The position numbers and the translations under genes were made by a program. Source: Ailurus styani (lineage: Eukaryota; Chordata; Mammalia; Carnivora; Ailuridae). From it: DNA of 64,000 nucleotides. The notes beneath the pieces are model-generated. The model did no database searches and had not been told where the DNA came from. It saw only the letters and a list, made by a program, of their open reading frames with translations. The DNA lies in contig LNAC01000859.1 in NCBI GenBank assembly GCA_002007465.1, positions 260,551 to 324,550 of the forward strand, given 5' to 3'. This document shows positions 23,936 through 34,733 of this stretch, one piece after another (position 1 is the stretch's first letter; the number at the start of each line of letters is the position of its first letter).

Positions 23936-24267
23936 AAATGACTCCATGTTTCTTATCTTGGGTAACTGGGGGGATAGTAAGGTCACATATGATATACAGT
24001 AGGAGAAGCAAGTTTTAAAAAGGAACATAGTTCAATGAGGGAGAGGTCGAATTTAAGATGCCTGAAGGAAAGACCACTAGAAATGTCCATGAAGTAGGTT
24101 AGTCTGGCATTCAGAGATGAGTCTGGACAAGATAACATAGATTTGGAAGACAAGAGAATAACCAGGCAGATGAAGCTATGGGTGTGAAAGAGAAGGCCCA
24201 TGAAAATAAACCAAATGGATAAAGCAGAAGACCAACTGGCAATATAAAAGAAGGAAGAGGACGAATG
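23936..24267. other. Unassigned, possible ancient repeat
   Basis: Purine-rich text (gagagatgagtctggacaag, agatgaagctatgggtgtg) has the style of old medium-reiteration repeats, but I cannot name it. The right end (gaagaggacgaatg) is the target duplication of the next SINE. Confidence 0.4.
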
Positions 24268-24496
24268 GGGCACCTGGGTGGCTCAGTTGGTTAAGCCTCT
24301 GCTTTCTGCTCAGGTCATGATCCCAGAGTCCCAGGATGGAGCCTTGCCCATCAGGCTCCCTACTCAATAAGGAGTCTGCTTCTCCCTCTGACCCTCCCCC
24401 TCTCCCCCTGTCTCCCTCTCCCCCTCTCCTCCTCTTGCTCTCTCAGGCTCTTGCTCTCTCTCTTTCAAATAAATAAATAAAATCTTAAAAAAAAAA
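24268..24496 (+). mobile_element. SINEC element
   Basis: Head ggggcacctgggtggctcag, a long CT-rich body (about 24376-24465) and a caaataaataaataaaatct tail. Diverged target duplication gaagaggacgaatg / gtggaggaccagtg. Confidence 0.92.
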
Positions 24497-25759
24497 GTGG
24501 AGGACCAGTGAAAAGCATGAAGAAAAGCCTTCAAAGAGATCAGAGCATGCCAGGAGAAGATGGGGATAGATTTTCCAGGAAGATGAGAGGTTACATCAAG
24601 AGGGTCAAATTCTTAGGAGAAGTTAATTAGGATGACAAATGAAAGGGGGGATTCAGGGTTGGTGTTTAGGAAACCCTGGTGACCTCTGGTAGAGGCTGCA
24701 ACCAAGTAGATTAGGACACAAGAAAATGTGTTTCAAATTCATAGCTTTACCTAGGGCTTGGACTATATAAAAATCTTTTTTAGTGTCTTTGAAAACCCCA
24801 TGACATAGAAAGTGTGACAAAACTAAATTATTAAGTACTTCAACTATCAGCTTTAGGGAAGAAATAGTTATCCTGCATTGTTGGAATTTTCTAAAGAGGT
24901 AGTATTAAAGGCAGTTGAAAAGGCTAGTCTATTCAAAATTGCAGAACTATGTAAGGAAACTCATGATTATCCGTAGCAAAAGCTACCAGGGTGCTTTCAG
25001 AGAATGAAAGCTGTACCATATACACATTAAACAGAAAAGAAATTTGAGAAGCAAGGGGTTGAGACCAACAGCAGTTCACAGAGCCTGCCAGAGTATGGTT
25101 GGCAATTCAAGATCACAGATGCCTCAACTTGCTCTAATCAGGGAGAGTCCTTCTTGCTAAGTGCATTCATATCAGTAGCCAGTAGAGATGCATCCATGCA
25201 CTAAATCTTGAACCTGAACTAAGTATAAATATTCTAGGGTATTTAATTTACCTCCCACCCCAGTTCAAAGGCAGATCCATGCTAAAATATCCATCCCCAT
25301 CCCCTGCGAAAACCCAAAAACTAATCTCAAACATGGATGGAATGGAGCCCAGAAATGAGACATTTTAGCACTGGATTGGCACACAGACCGGGGTGGGGGG
25401 CACAGGGAAGGGCCTTCTGAACAGCTCATTCTTTCTCTATTATATCCCCAGATATTCCAACACATAATTATTCCACTCATTTGTCAAAAAGTGGTTAATT
25501 TCAACAAAAAGATGTTCTTCTATTATCCATATACTATAAACGAAAAGTAGGAATTTCACATATCTACTGCAATTTTTAAAAATTTTTAAATCTCCTTCTG
25601 TTGATAATTAGAATTTTCCAGGACAGCGTTCTGTGTAATAAGCTGTTTGTCAACAGAAGAGGTGTGTGGCAGACACAGTCCAAAGGGAGTCACTTTTCAT
25701 CCTCCAGACCGTTAACAGTGGAAAACACTGAGATACAGAAAATTCTGGGTGGAAAGCAG
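24497..25759. other. Unassigned stretch left of the CpG island
   Basis: About 1.26 kb. Bases to about 24740 are purine-rich and may be an old repeat. Nothing is recognisable in the rest. A possible minus-strand splice donor (GGAG|GTAAAT, plus-strand atttacctcc near 25247-25256) would suit a minus-strand exon ending there, but it is weak evidence. Confidence 0.45.
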
Positions 25760-25939
25760 AATCAAGGACGGCGTGGTGGAGGAACCCCGGGCGAATTTTG
25801 GAAGTCGGCCCTCTTCCGTCCTGTTTGTGGGAGGCGAGCAGGGGCAGGCGCTGGGCTGGAGTTCCGGCAAGAGAGCGCTGGGGCCGAGGAGGGCTCCGGG
25901 AGCTGCTGCCTCCAGGGCGGCGGCGCGGGCGGCGGCGCG

Positions 25940-25948
25940 CAGGTGAGG
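25940..25948 (+). promoter_or_regulatory. Consensus 5' splice donor
   Basis: CAG|GTGAGG, with the cut after 25942, fits the mammalian donor consensus at every key position (AG before, GT, purine, A, G). If used, a plus-strand first exon would end here, which puts both X-boxes in the first intron. GC-rich DNA gives such matches by chance quite often. Confidence 0.4.
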
Positions 25949-25959
25949 CGGCCGCGGCA

Positions 25960-25973
25960 GTCTCCACGGCAAC
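25960..25973 (+). promoter_or_regulatory. X-box-like RFX site, imperfect
   Basis: GTCTCC-AC-GGCAAC fits the RFX consensus GTNRCC(0-3)RGYAAC except for one base in the left half. It starts 140 bp left of the better copy. RFX proteins drive ciliary genes and some neuronal and immune genes through such sites. Confidence 0.5.
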
Positions 25974-26099
25974 GCCGCAGGGGTGGGGGGCAGAGCGGCG
26001 CCCTCCCGCCGCCCCGCGCTCGCCGCGCCTCCCCCGACCCCGCGCCGGCTCCGGGCTGGTCCTCTGGCTCCTGCTCGGCGCTCCAGCCTCGGCCGCACT

Positions 26100-26113
26100 G
26101 TTGCCTGGGCAAC
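26100..26113 (+). promoter_or_regulatory. X-box RFX site, full consensus
   Basis: GTTGCC-TG-GGCAAC matches both half-sites of GTNRCC(0-3)RGYAAC exactly and is a perfect inverted repeat with a 2-bp spacer, so it gives no strand information. It lies in the middle of the CpG island, where functional X-boxes usually sit. Confidence 0.7.
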
Positions 26114-26750
26114 GGCCGGGGGAAGGAAGGCCACGGCCCTTTCCCCTCCCGCGCTGCCTGCCCCCGGGGGTCGGGAGCGTGACGGCCGGAGGAGATCGGA
26201 GAATTCGTCGAGCCGGGCTGGGCCCAGGGGTGCGCTCGGAAGTAGGCGACCGGGGTGCAGACCCGGCCCGGACCCGACAGCCGCGGGGGAGGAGGCTCAG
26301 CCGCCCCGCTCCCGGCTCCTTGGAGAGGCATCTGCCCTCTCCTCCCGGGCTGAAGCGCTCGGATTCGCGGGCCACCTTCCAAAGGTCCGAGAGAGCCCGA
26401 TTGAAGCTTCCATCCCCACATCCGAGCCAGGGCCGAGGTGCCTTCCGGGGGGAAGATCACCCCCCTGCCCTCCGCTTCCCGGCCGCCGCCCGCCCTTCAC
26501 GCCCACCGAGGCTTCTGTCCGAGGACTAGGACACAGAGTCCTCGCTCTTCTCCTGCCCCTCCTGGCTTTGGAGGAGCGAAGGGTAGGCTCCCTCGGAGCC
26601 ACTCAGTAGACGGTGTCTAGTGCACCAGGGACCCTAGGGGACCCTGCCTTCTCCCAGGGTCAGCAGCTCCGCTTGCCCGGGCCTCCCACCGGAGAGGGGT
26701 GCCGGGGAGGGGGCGCTGTCAGCAGGCAGAGTGCTGCCACCCCCAGCTAG

Positions 26751-27913
26751 GTAAACTGTCCATTAGAGGAACCTGTGACCAGCGATTCAAAAGTGCATAC
26801 GGAAACTGATTTTTGCCCAGAGCCTGAAAGAACTGAATCATGTGTTTATTAACTGGAGCATAACAATCACAGGTGGAAAAGGGTGTCTTTTCTGGCAGCT
26901 AAATCAATGGGAACTGTTGCCTTGATTTCAAATGGTGCCACGATTTCGAAAGAAAAAAAAAATTGCGTAAGTGTAGAAAACGAAAAAACAAAACAAAACA
27001 AAAAAACCCTTTTTATTTCCAGTTGAAATTTTCAGTACAGTTTTCTATAGTTTACAATATGGACCTGTTCTCTTCTTGAGCAATTAATATTTTATTCCTG
27101 TAACCAGGGCTTTTCATAATAGAAGTTTTTCGTATTACCTTTTAGATAAGATCCACAAAATTTGAAAATAAAGTTGTAAGCAATACATATGTTGCTGAAT
27201 ATACATTGTATCATTGATTTTTCCAAGCATTAATGGCGATGCTTGATGAATCAGTGAATTGTTCAATAATTGTTGGTTACTTAGGATTTAGGGCAAAGAT
27301 AATCTGCAACTGGAGAAAATTCGTAGGGAAATGAACAGCATTTGTCAATTAGATTTAATAGTTTGCTTAAGAAATTTTTAAGTGATATGTATATGTGTAT
27401 ACACATTTGGATACTAAATAAATTTGATACTAAAACAGGAAAGACCTTTCCATTAGAGTTTTGAGATTAGATTTATGCCTTAAAATGCAAACTGGAGTGT
27501 TATCTGATTGCTCATTCAGGTATGTTCTGGTATATTTGCACTGAAATACTCAATTTTATAGTTATTTCCAAAGATGATTTTTTTAAAGAAGTTCACTTTA
27601 AATGTGACACAGTGAGTAAGAGATAAATAAAGACAATATATCTTTAATCATCTTCCAAACTGTAAAACTATTTCTATAATGGCAGAAATGTTTCTATCTC
27701 CCTGAGGATTTTATCCATGCCCTCAAGGGCCTAATTAGCTCCTTTTTGGTTCACATTGATTAAAGGCAAATGCATACTTCAATTGGGAGATGGACCTGTA
27801 TATAAGTCATAGAATGTATATGGACTAATGTTTAATATCTCATTTTATGTCACCAGGATCTCACAGAAGGCTCATGATCAGAGTATCCCATGGGTCCAGT
27901 GGTAGAGTTTTTG
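26751..27913. other. Unassigned stretch right of the CpG island
   Basis: Drops quickly to AT-rich DNA, with (A)n and (AAAAC)n-like text near 26950-27005. No SINE or L1 is recognisable and no coding signal is seen. Confidence 0.5.
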
Positions 27914-28117
27914 TTTTTTTTTTCTTTTTAAGATTTTATTTATTTATTTGACAGAGAGATAGAGAGAGAGCACAAGTAGACAGAGCAGCAAGCAGAGGGA
28001 GAAGGAGAAGCAGGCTTCCAGCCCAGCTGGAGCCCAATGCGGGGCTTGATCCCAGGACCCGGGGATCATGACCTGAGCTGAAGGCAGCAGCTTAACCGAC
28101 CAAGCCACCCAGGCGCC
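27914..28117 (-). mobile_element. SINEC element
   Basis: Minus-strand copy: T-run tail at left, head complement aagccacccaggcgcc at right. The target duplication ccagtggtagagttttt / ccagtggtagactttta stands at about 27896 and 28118. An internal B-box-like region (gatcccaggacccggggatc) is preserved. Confidence 0.94.
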
Positions 28118-30244
28118 CCAGTGGTAGACTTTTAAATGAATGGGAAGCAAACAGAAAAGCTTTTGGTCCTGTGGACTGCTTCTTTTTGCCATTTGAAAAG
28201 GCCTAGCTGTTCACTCCTCATTATTTCACATGGTATGATTAGCTCTCAGCAGGTCTGGCATGCTTTCAGCTAGGTCTTAATCTTTGCATATTCAAGTATT
28301 GTTCCATTTTCTCAAGGTACAGTATATACTGGGGCATTTAAATATAGAATATAACACAGAGCTGCTAACTAAAGCTTTCAAAATGAATAATTATCTGATC
28401 TTTTAATATTAGTGCACATTAGAATTGAGGAAACTGGAAAAAGAAGTATATAAAGAAATGATCTTAAAGAAACATATCATATACTCAATATGTAATTTTT
28501 GTTAATAGATGTCTCTAGATAATAGAACCAGAGGTTATTTTTTTCTTTTGCTTTACTTTTCAAGGAAATCTATCACAAGAAGGTATTTAATTGAATAATA
28601 ATAAACATATATTTTTTAAGTTGATAACTGTCTACACTTTTAAAAGCATAAGTTTCTTTTAATTTATTCATTGTGACAAACAATGCTATATTTTTTCAAT
28701 GTCTAAAATCTTTCTAGAAAAAAAAAACAACTGAATGAAAATTTTCAAAATCTGTCTTTCCAAGAGTTGGGTATGTTTCAGAGATTATTAACACAGAATA
28801 CAGAGCCAGAGAAACTTGTATGTGCATCTCTAACTTACTCACTAAGCAATGTTATATTAGAAGAAATTATTACATTTAAAATATTCATTAACCTTATTAT
28901 AAGACTGTCAAACTTCCAAAGCTTCTTATGATAGAAAGCTGACAGTTTTCATCCACTGATCTATCAAAACATAACATTATAGCTTACCTGGGCCAGTAAG
29001 TACCAACTAATTCATAACTTGGAGTTAAAGTATTTGACAGAAAGATATTAATAAAACAATAAAAAAAACCCCACAAACACAACATAAAAATAGCCACCCT
29101 ATAATTCCCACTACAACATGGCATGCCAGTTGAGAAGATGGATCTTGCACCTAGATTTGAAGTAAAAGAGTCTGGCGTAGGCAAGCCCAAAGGAATTGAA
29201 AGATGTTTGTCTTTTAACAGAAAGTAGATTACACAAAAATTTGTCTAGGTTCATTTTCCCACAGTCCAAATATCAGAGGAACATCATTTAAACTTGAACT
29301 GGTAATAAAATCTAGAACTATAATAATATCCACTAAAGAAATAGAAAAATATTAATTAAAGCTTATAAACTTTTAACAATCAAGTTGTTATAGAACAGCT
29401 ATGGAACAGTTGTATATAAAGTGCTCTTAAACTTTAAAATAAGTCATCTTGGATTTCTTACACCTCCCACATATCCAATGACTTAGTATAACTATTAAAC
29501 CATTCTCAAATCTGCTGACACTTGCCTGTATCTCTTGTTTGAATTACTTATTCAATTTACTACTTGTTCCATTGGTTTCATTTTTGACACCTACAATTTT
29601 TTCTTCTCAGAGTATCCTAAAGTATCTTTATAAAATGAAAATCTGAGCTAACTTATTCTCTCTCTCCCTCCCTCATATGTATACACATTTTAAATATATT
29701 ACTGAGCATATACATAAGTATGAGAAACCCCCAACGACCCAAAAATTAAAATTTAAAAGAAATGGCAAAATGAAATCAGAGAAGTAAGTTATAACCAAAA
29801 AGTAAGCTTAGGCTTATCTGGAGGCAATTGCCTATTACCAGGAACCTACAGCTTCTGAGGATTGAAAGGAGGCAGAGGAAGAAACTAAACCTTGGATTCT
29901 GGCAAAGTAGAATAAATAAAGCTGATTTGTGAGTGCAAAATTAGAGGGACAGGAATGATAGAGAAAACAAAACAAAACAAAAAAGACTGATTTGGGACAA
30001 TATCTTCACATCCAGATTTCAGTTCACCAACTCTTCTCAATGTTATCAAAATTTCTATTGAAACCTGTGAGTTCCTACTTTCTACATTTGTTGTTTTTCA
30101 CTTAAAAAATATTTTCTAGATATGTCACTTTTATATCATTTCTTTCCCTCTAATTTAAGAAAACAATAACAGAGTTTTCCACAACTGGTAAAAGTCATTA
30201 ATTCAGAAATTCAAGACTATGTATTAGAAACCCTAATTATTTTT
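28118..30244. other. Unassigned AT-rich stretch
   Basis: About 2.1 kb with no SINEC and no clear L1. Bases 29258-29291 recur exactly at 32971-33004. A short CT run lies at about 29656-29672. No coding signal. Confidence 0.5.
29258..29291 (+). repeat. 34-bp exact repeat, copy 1
   Basis: Starts cccacagtccaaatatcag and ends catcatttaa. The same 34 bases lie at 32971-33004 in the same orientation. The surroundings of the two copies do not otherwise align. Confidence 0.95.
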
Positions 30245-30390
30245 CTTATTTTTTTTTAAAGATTTTATTTATTTTTGTGTGTGGGAGAGAGAGCAAGCAA
30301 ACATGAGCTGGGAGCCAGATGCTGGACTCTCAATCCCAGGACCTGAGCAGAAGGCAGATGCTTAACTGACTGAGCCACCCAGGTGCCCAA
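30245..30390 (-). mobile_element. SINEC element, internally shortened (146 bp)
   Basis: The tail at left (tttttttttaaagattttat) and head complement at right (gactgagccacccaggtgcc) are both present, but part of the body is missing. The target duplication cctaattattttt is perfect (30232-30244 and 30391-30403), so both ends are original. Confidence 0.94.
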
Positions 30391-31123
30391 CCTAATTATT
30401 TTTAAATCTCCACTTAGATACATTATAGTGAATCTGTACAACACCATCGGAAGAGAAAGATTTAAACACCTTCGAAAAAGAGATCATCTACAAAGAAGGA
30501 CAGTAGGAGTGACAACACATTTCTCAACTGAATGGTATGGTGTAATATGGAAAATAAAAAGACCTTTTTAAAGAGGATATAAAAAGTTAAAATGACAGGT
30601 CTAAATAAAAATATTTTCAACTGGAAAATTAAGAAACTTAACCACGCACAGAACTTTAACTAAAGGAACTTCTAAAGCACTAATTTCAAGGAAGAAAACA
30701 TGTCTCCAGAGTAAAAGCCCAACAGACTAGAATAAGAAACATGGAAAGAAACTCGTGAATTTGAAGATGAGTATAAAAGCAAAATGATCTATGAAATAAA
30801 GATAAATATACAGTATATGTAATATATAAATTAAATAGTTATATAAAAGAAGAACAATAATATTGTCTACACTCTGGGGTTCAAGAGAAAAAAGACTATA
30901 AACCAAACCCTTGATAACAAAAGATTGTAATTCATGTCCAAGGTGGCAGGCAGAAAGGTCCAGAGATAGAATTTAGTAATTATGCATGGTCAAATGTAAA
31001 TGGCAGTAACTGAGATAAATCTAGAGTATAAATGATGAATCACTAAAGGGGAAAGATGAGTAAAAAAAATAATTTAAAATGTCAAGGGCAGTAGGGAAGA
31101 GAATATTTAAAAAGAGCAAGGTA

Positions 31124-31336
31124 TAAGAGACTCTTGGTCTCAGGAAACAAACTGAGGGTTGCTGGAGTGGAGGGGGTTGGGAGGAATGGTGTGGCAGGGT
31201 GATGGACATTAGGAAGGGTATGTGCTATGGTGAGTGCTGTGAATTGTGTAAGACTGATGAATCACAGACCTGCAACCCCTGAAACAAGTAATACGTTATA
31301 TGTTAATAAAAAAATAAAAATAAATTAAAAAAAAAA
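31124..31336 (+). mobile_element. Severely 5'-truncated carnivore-type L1 (about 210 bp)
   Basis: Carries only the carnivore L1 3' UTR: aagagactcttggtctcagg, caaactgagggttgctggag, gtgatggacattaggaaggg, gatgaatcacagacctgcaa, poly(A). The flanks agagcaaggta (31113-31123) and aaagcaaggtaaa (about 31335) form the target duplication. Confidence 0.88.
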
Positions 31337-31371
31337 AGCAAGGTAAATAGAAAACAAAAAAATGAGATGTT

Positions 31372-31582
31372 GAGGCACCTGGGTGGCTCAGTCGGCTAAG
31401 GGTCTCTTGATTGCAGCTAAGGTCATGATCTCAGGGTCCTGGCATCCAGCCCCACATTGGGCCCTGTGCTCAGCAGGGAGACTGCTTGAGATTCTCTCTT
31501 CCTCTCCTTCTCCCTCCCCTTCTACTCCTCCCCCTGCTCACGCTTTTCTCCCTCTCTAAAATACAAAAATAAATCTTTTTTT
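31372..31582 (+). mobile_element. SINEC element
   Basis: Head gaggcacctgggtggctcag, body ctgcttgagattctctcttc (older form). Target duplication aaatgagatgtt (31360-31371) and aaatgagttgtt (31583-31594), one mismatch. It lies just beyond the tail of the truncated L1. Confidence 0.93.
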
Positions 31583-32560
31583 AAATGAGTTGTTAAAATG
31601 TATAGACCTGTATAAATAATATCTTTTTAAATGAAGGCAAAGTATATTGTCTAACCTACAAAGCCAAAAGAATTCATTACTAAGAGGACTATACTATAAG
31701 AAATGTTACTATCTTCCAGGCAGAAATGTCTTTCAGGCAGAAGGAAATACCAGATGGAAATATGGATCTATAAAAAGGAATAAAGAGCACCACAAATGGT
31801 AACCACATGGGTAAATATATTAGAATGTTTTTCTTACTATGTAAGTATCTTTACAGATCATTGATAGCTGAACAAAATAATAATGTATCATTGGATTTAT
31901 TATGTATCTGTAGGAAAAATATATAATAATAACATGAAAGTCAGGAGGGGGAATTGACAGTACACTATTATTAGCTTTTTGAACTATGCAAATGGTATAA
32001 TTCTTGAGGGTTGGCTTTGACACGTTAAAGATGTATACTATAAGCTCTAAAAACAACTGCTAATACATAATTTCTTCAAAAATGCAGAAAAGGGTGAAAA
32101 GAACAAAGAACATATTGGACAAATAGAAAACAGCACAATGATAAACTTAACCCTAACCATAATTAAATATGAGTGTTCTAGTGAACACCTAATTTAAGGG
32201 CAGATGTAGATTAAAAAGGCAAGACCAAATTATATGCTACTTATAAGAAAAGCACTTTATATTTAAAGGCACAAATAGTTTTCAAGTAAGGGATGGAAAA
32301 AGCTATACCAGGTCAACACTGTGAGAGATGGGAATGCAAGGTTGGTTTAACATTTCATAATCAATGTCATCCACGATATCAACAAACTAAAAAACCATAT
32401 GTTCAACCCAATAACACAGAATAGGCACCTGAAAAATCCAACATACATTTCTAATAAAAATTCTCAGGAAAGTAGGAATTAAAGGAAACTTCTCCAACAG
32501 GATAAAGGACAACATTTAGCTACAATTTATACTTAAGTCACACCTAACAAAAATACATAC

Positions 32561-33424
32561 TCATTAATATGAACTGCCAAAACATTCATGGTTTGGCCCT
32601 AGGAATTCTTTACCGTTGTCTTTCACCAGTCTCCCTGTCTTATTCTACTCTCTAGCCATGCCATTCTTTTTTTAATTCTTAATCAATTTTTCTCCTTCAC
32701 TTCTGAGTCTTTGTAAGTGCTGCTGCTTTCACTTCCTCCCACTCACAATTTCTTCAGATCCCATCTGGAAGCTCTAAGGGAGAATCATTTCTTCACCTTT
32801 TCCAGCTTTTAGAGGCTACCTGCCTTCTCGGCTCATGGCCTCTTCTTCCATCTTCAAAGTGCATCATTCCAACCTCTGCTTCTGCCCTCCCATCTCCTTC
32901 TTTACCTCTAGCCCTTGTGTCTCCCCCTTATAGAGATGCTTGGGATTGCCTGGGCCCACCCGGAAATTTCCCCACAGTCCAAATATCAGAGGAACATCAT
33001 TTAATCTTCCCATCTTGTGATCTTTAATCATGTCTTCAAAGTTCCTTTTGCCATGGTAACATATTCACAGATTCTGGAGATATGGATGGGGACATCTTTT
33101 GGAGGTTGTTATTCTACCACTGTGCTCAAATATTTTTGTTGAATAAAAGAAGGCAGGCTTTGTATTTTTCTAACATTTCAAGCAATTTTTAAGTACTCAG
33201 GGATCAAATAACTTCACTAGGAAAATATCAGAGTAAAATTAACTTCTGTCCATTACAAACTTCATGAAAAATGTGTAATCTGTATACTAAAGAGTAAAAG
33301 AAAAATTCCAAAATTATTCATCAAGAGCCGATAAACTGTCAATAACCACTAGAGATAAAGCCTGTCATCTCTATAGCAGTGAAAGTGGGTATTATTTTTG
33401 CTACATTTTCAGCTAATGCCCTAT
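32561..33424. repeat. Ancient LTR-like repeat with an inserted 34-bp sequence
   Basis: About 32640-33125 has the same style as 526-890: tctggaagctctaagggaga, tggcctcttcttccatct, gcctgggcccacccggaaat, atcttcccatcttg, tttgccatggtaacatattc, tggaggttgttattctacca. Between the cacccgg part and the atcttcccatct part, the 34 bases at 32971-33004 are foreign to this family as I remember it. Edges 32561-32640 and 33126-33424 are unassigned. Confidence 0.5.
32971..33004 (+). repeat. 34-bp exact repeat, copy 2, inside the LTR-like repeat
   Basis: Identical to 29258-29291 and in the same orientation. It appears to replace about 10 bases of the LTR-like consensus, as expected of filler DNA copied during break repair. 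Confidence 0.9.
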
Positions 33425-33442
33425 TCTATTTATCTAGTTTTA

Positions 33443-33454
33443 GATTTTATTTAT

Positions 33455-33503
<49 letters not shown>

Positions 33504-33667
33504 AGAGACAGAGAGTGAGAGAGAGAGTACAAGCGGGGGAGTGGCAGGCAGAGGGAAAGCAGGCTCCCCGCTGAGCAAAGACAAACCCCCATCATGATCC
33601 TAGGACTGAGGGATCATGACCTGAGCCTAAGGCAGGTACTTAACTGACTAAGCCACCCAGGCATCCC
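33443..33667 (-). mobile_element. SINEC element with expanded tail microsatellite
   Basis: Minus-strand copy with head complement aagccacccaggcatccc at right. The 18-bp duplication tctatttatctagtttta is perfect (33425-33442 and 33668-33685). The tail, normally AAATAAATAAA, has become an (ATCT)n array at about 33457-33503. Confidence 0.96.
33457..33503. repeat. (ATCT)n microsatellite
   Basis: About 11-12 uninterrupted tetranucleotide repeats in the SINE tail at 33443-33667. Likely polymorphic in length. Confidence 0.97.
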
Positions 33668-33685
33668 TCTATTTATCTAGTTTTA

Positions 33686-34517
33686 AACATCTAAACAGGT
33701 TACTGACGCAGGCACTGGGTAAGCCATTAAGAGGAAATATCAATGCCATGTAGAGAATTAATTATCATAAATGTACCATATTAAAAGCATATAGGTTTTC
33801 TCTGTCAGACATTGTGTTGTCAATACAATTTAGGTAAGATTTATAAAAAGAATGGAATTTCATAGCATTTTACCAGATAGAAAATACTCGAGTTATTTGT
33901 CATCCAGACTGCATTTTATCATGCTACTCTCAACGCTGACCTTCCTTCCAGAATCAAAAGCCTCAGTCTGTTGATGGGTTTAAGAATATAGTATCACCTG
34001 TCATTTCTTTAATTAATGCATTACTTTATTATTGTTCTGATGTTAATTCAAGTACACATAGTTTCTGTTTCAATCTGGATAAGGCACTTCTTGAGACAAA
34101 TATTTTATGTAAAACTCTAATAATTTCTAACCTAGAATTTTACATTTATGAATACATATTTATATGTGTATGTTTTTGTATATGTATATACACACTATAT
34201 ATGCATATACAGATTTATACAAACATATATACACATATAATCAAGTTATTACAAAATACATTTTGACAACCTAAGTGAGGTTCTGTTACGTATCTGAAAT
34301 TACTAAGACATATCTGTTCTGTGTCACCACCCAGCATTATAACTACAAGTGAATTAGATATTTTTGAATAATGACATCAATATATTAATAAATACTAACC
34401 TAATAGTAATGTAATTTTGTATTATCCAGTTTTTAAAAGCTAATTAAAATAAAAAATTATCATATTTCAAAATCAGCTAAAATGTTAAAAAGTCTTTGTA
34501 TTGAAAATAAAGAAGTA
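33686..34517. other. Unassigned stretch
   Basis: AT-rich with an alternating TATA/CATA region near 34145-34245. No repeat family or coding signal is seen. Bases 34503-34517 are the target duplication of the next SINE. Confidence 0.5.
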
Positions 34518-34718
34518 GGGCGCCTGGGTGGCTCAGTGGGTTAAAGCCTCTGCCTTCAGCTCAGGTCATGATCTCAGGTTCCTGGGATTGAGGCCCACAT
34601 CGGGCTCTCTGCTCAGCGGGGAGCCTGCTTCCTCCTCCCTCTCTGTCTGCCTCTCAGCCTACTTGTGATCTCTCTCCCTCTGTGAAATAAATAAATAAAT
34701 AATTAAAAAAAAAAGAAA
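34518..34718 (+). mobile_element. SINEC element, young mustelid-like type
   Basis: Near-consensus copy. Perfect 15-bp target duplication gaaaataaagaagta at 34503-34517 and 34719-34733. Confidence 0.97.
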
Positions 34719-34733
34719 GAAAATAAAGAAGTA

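Larger units (their letters stand above)
25760..26750. promoter_or_regulatory. CpG island, candidate promoter or first exon
   Basis: A sharp change from AT-rich flanks to very GC-rich, CpG-rich DNA; for example, 25981-26040 holds 10 CpG dinucleotides in 60 bases. Such islands in mammals usually mark promoters kept free of methylation in the germ line. No TATA box stands out. Features inside: a plus-strand splice donor CAG|GTGAGG after 25942, an imperfect X-box at 25960-25973, a perfect X-box at 26100-26113, and a weak donor TAG|GTAAAC after 26750. Overlapping stop-free frames of up to about 243 codons exist on both strands, but this is expected from GC-rich, stop-poor sequence. None shows a domain I know, so the gene and even its direction remain open. 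Confidence 0.9.
30404..32560 (+). mobile_element. Old L1 fragment: ORF1 end, spacer and start of ORF2
   Basis: Decayed plus-strand L1. About 30640-30780 resembles the end of ORF1. About 31680-32090 resembles the ORF1-ORF2 spacer (ccaggcagaaatgtctttca, tataaaaaggaataaagagc). About 32100-32330 resembles the ORF2 endonuclease start. At about 32330 it jumps into the reverse-transcriptase region (gggaatgcaaggttggttta, gttcaacccaataacacag). A younger L1 end (31124-31336) and a SINE (31372-31582) sit inside. No intact frame; the left limit is uncertain. Confidence 0.6.

Noticed and set aside
25601..26620. Several overlapping open frames of 100-243 codons on both strands of the CpG island
   Set aside because: They overlap in several frames, are rich in Pro, Arg, Gly, Ala and Ser, and show no domain. 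GC-rich DNA lacks stop codons by composition, so such frames are expected without any gene.
33457..33503. Regular short repeats as a possible CRISPR array
   Set aside because: Units are 4 bp with no spacers, in a eukaryotic genome. It is a SINE-tail microsatellite.
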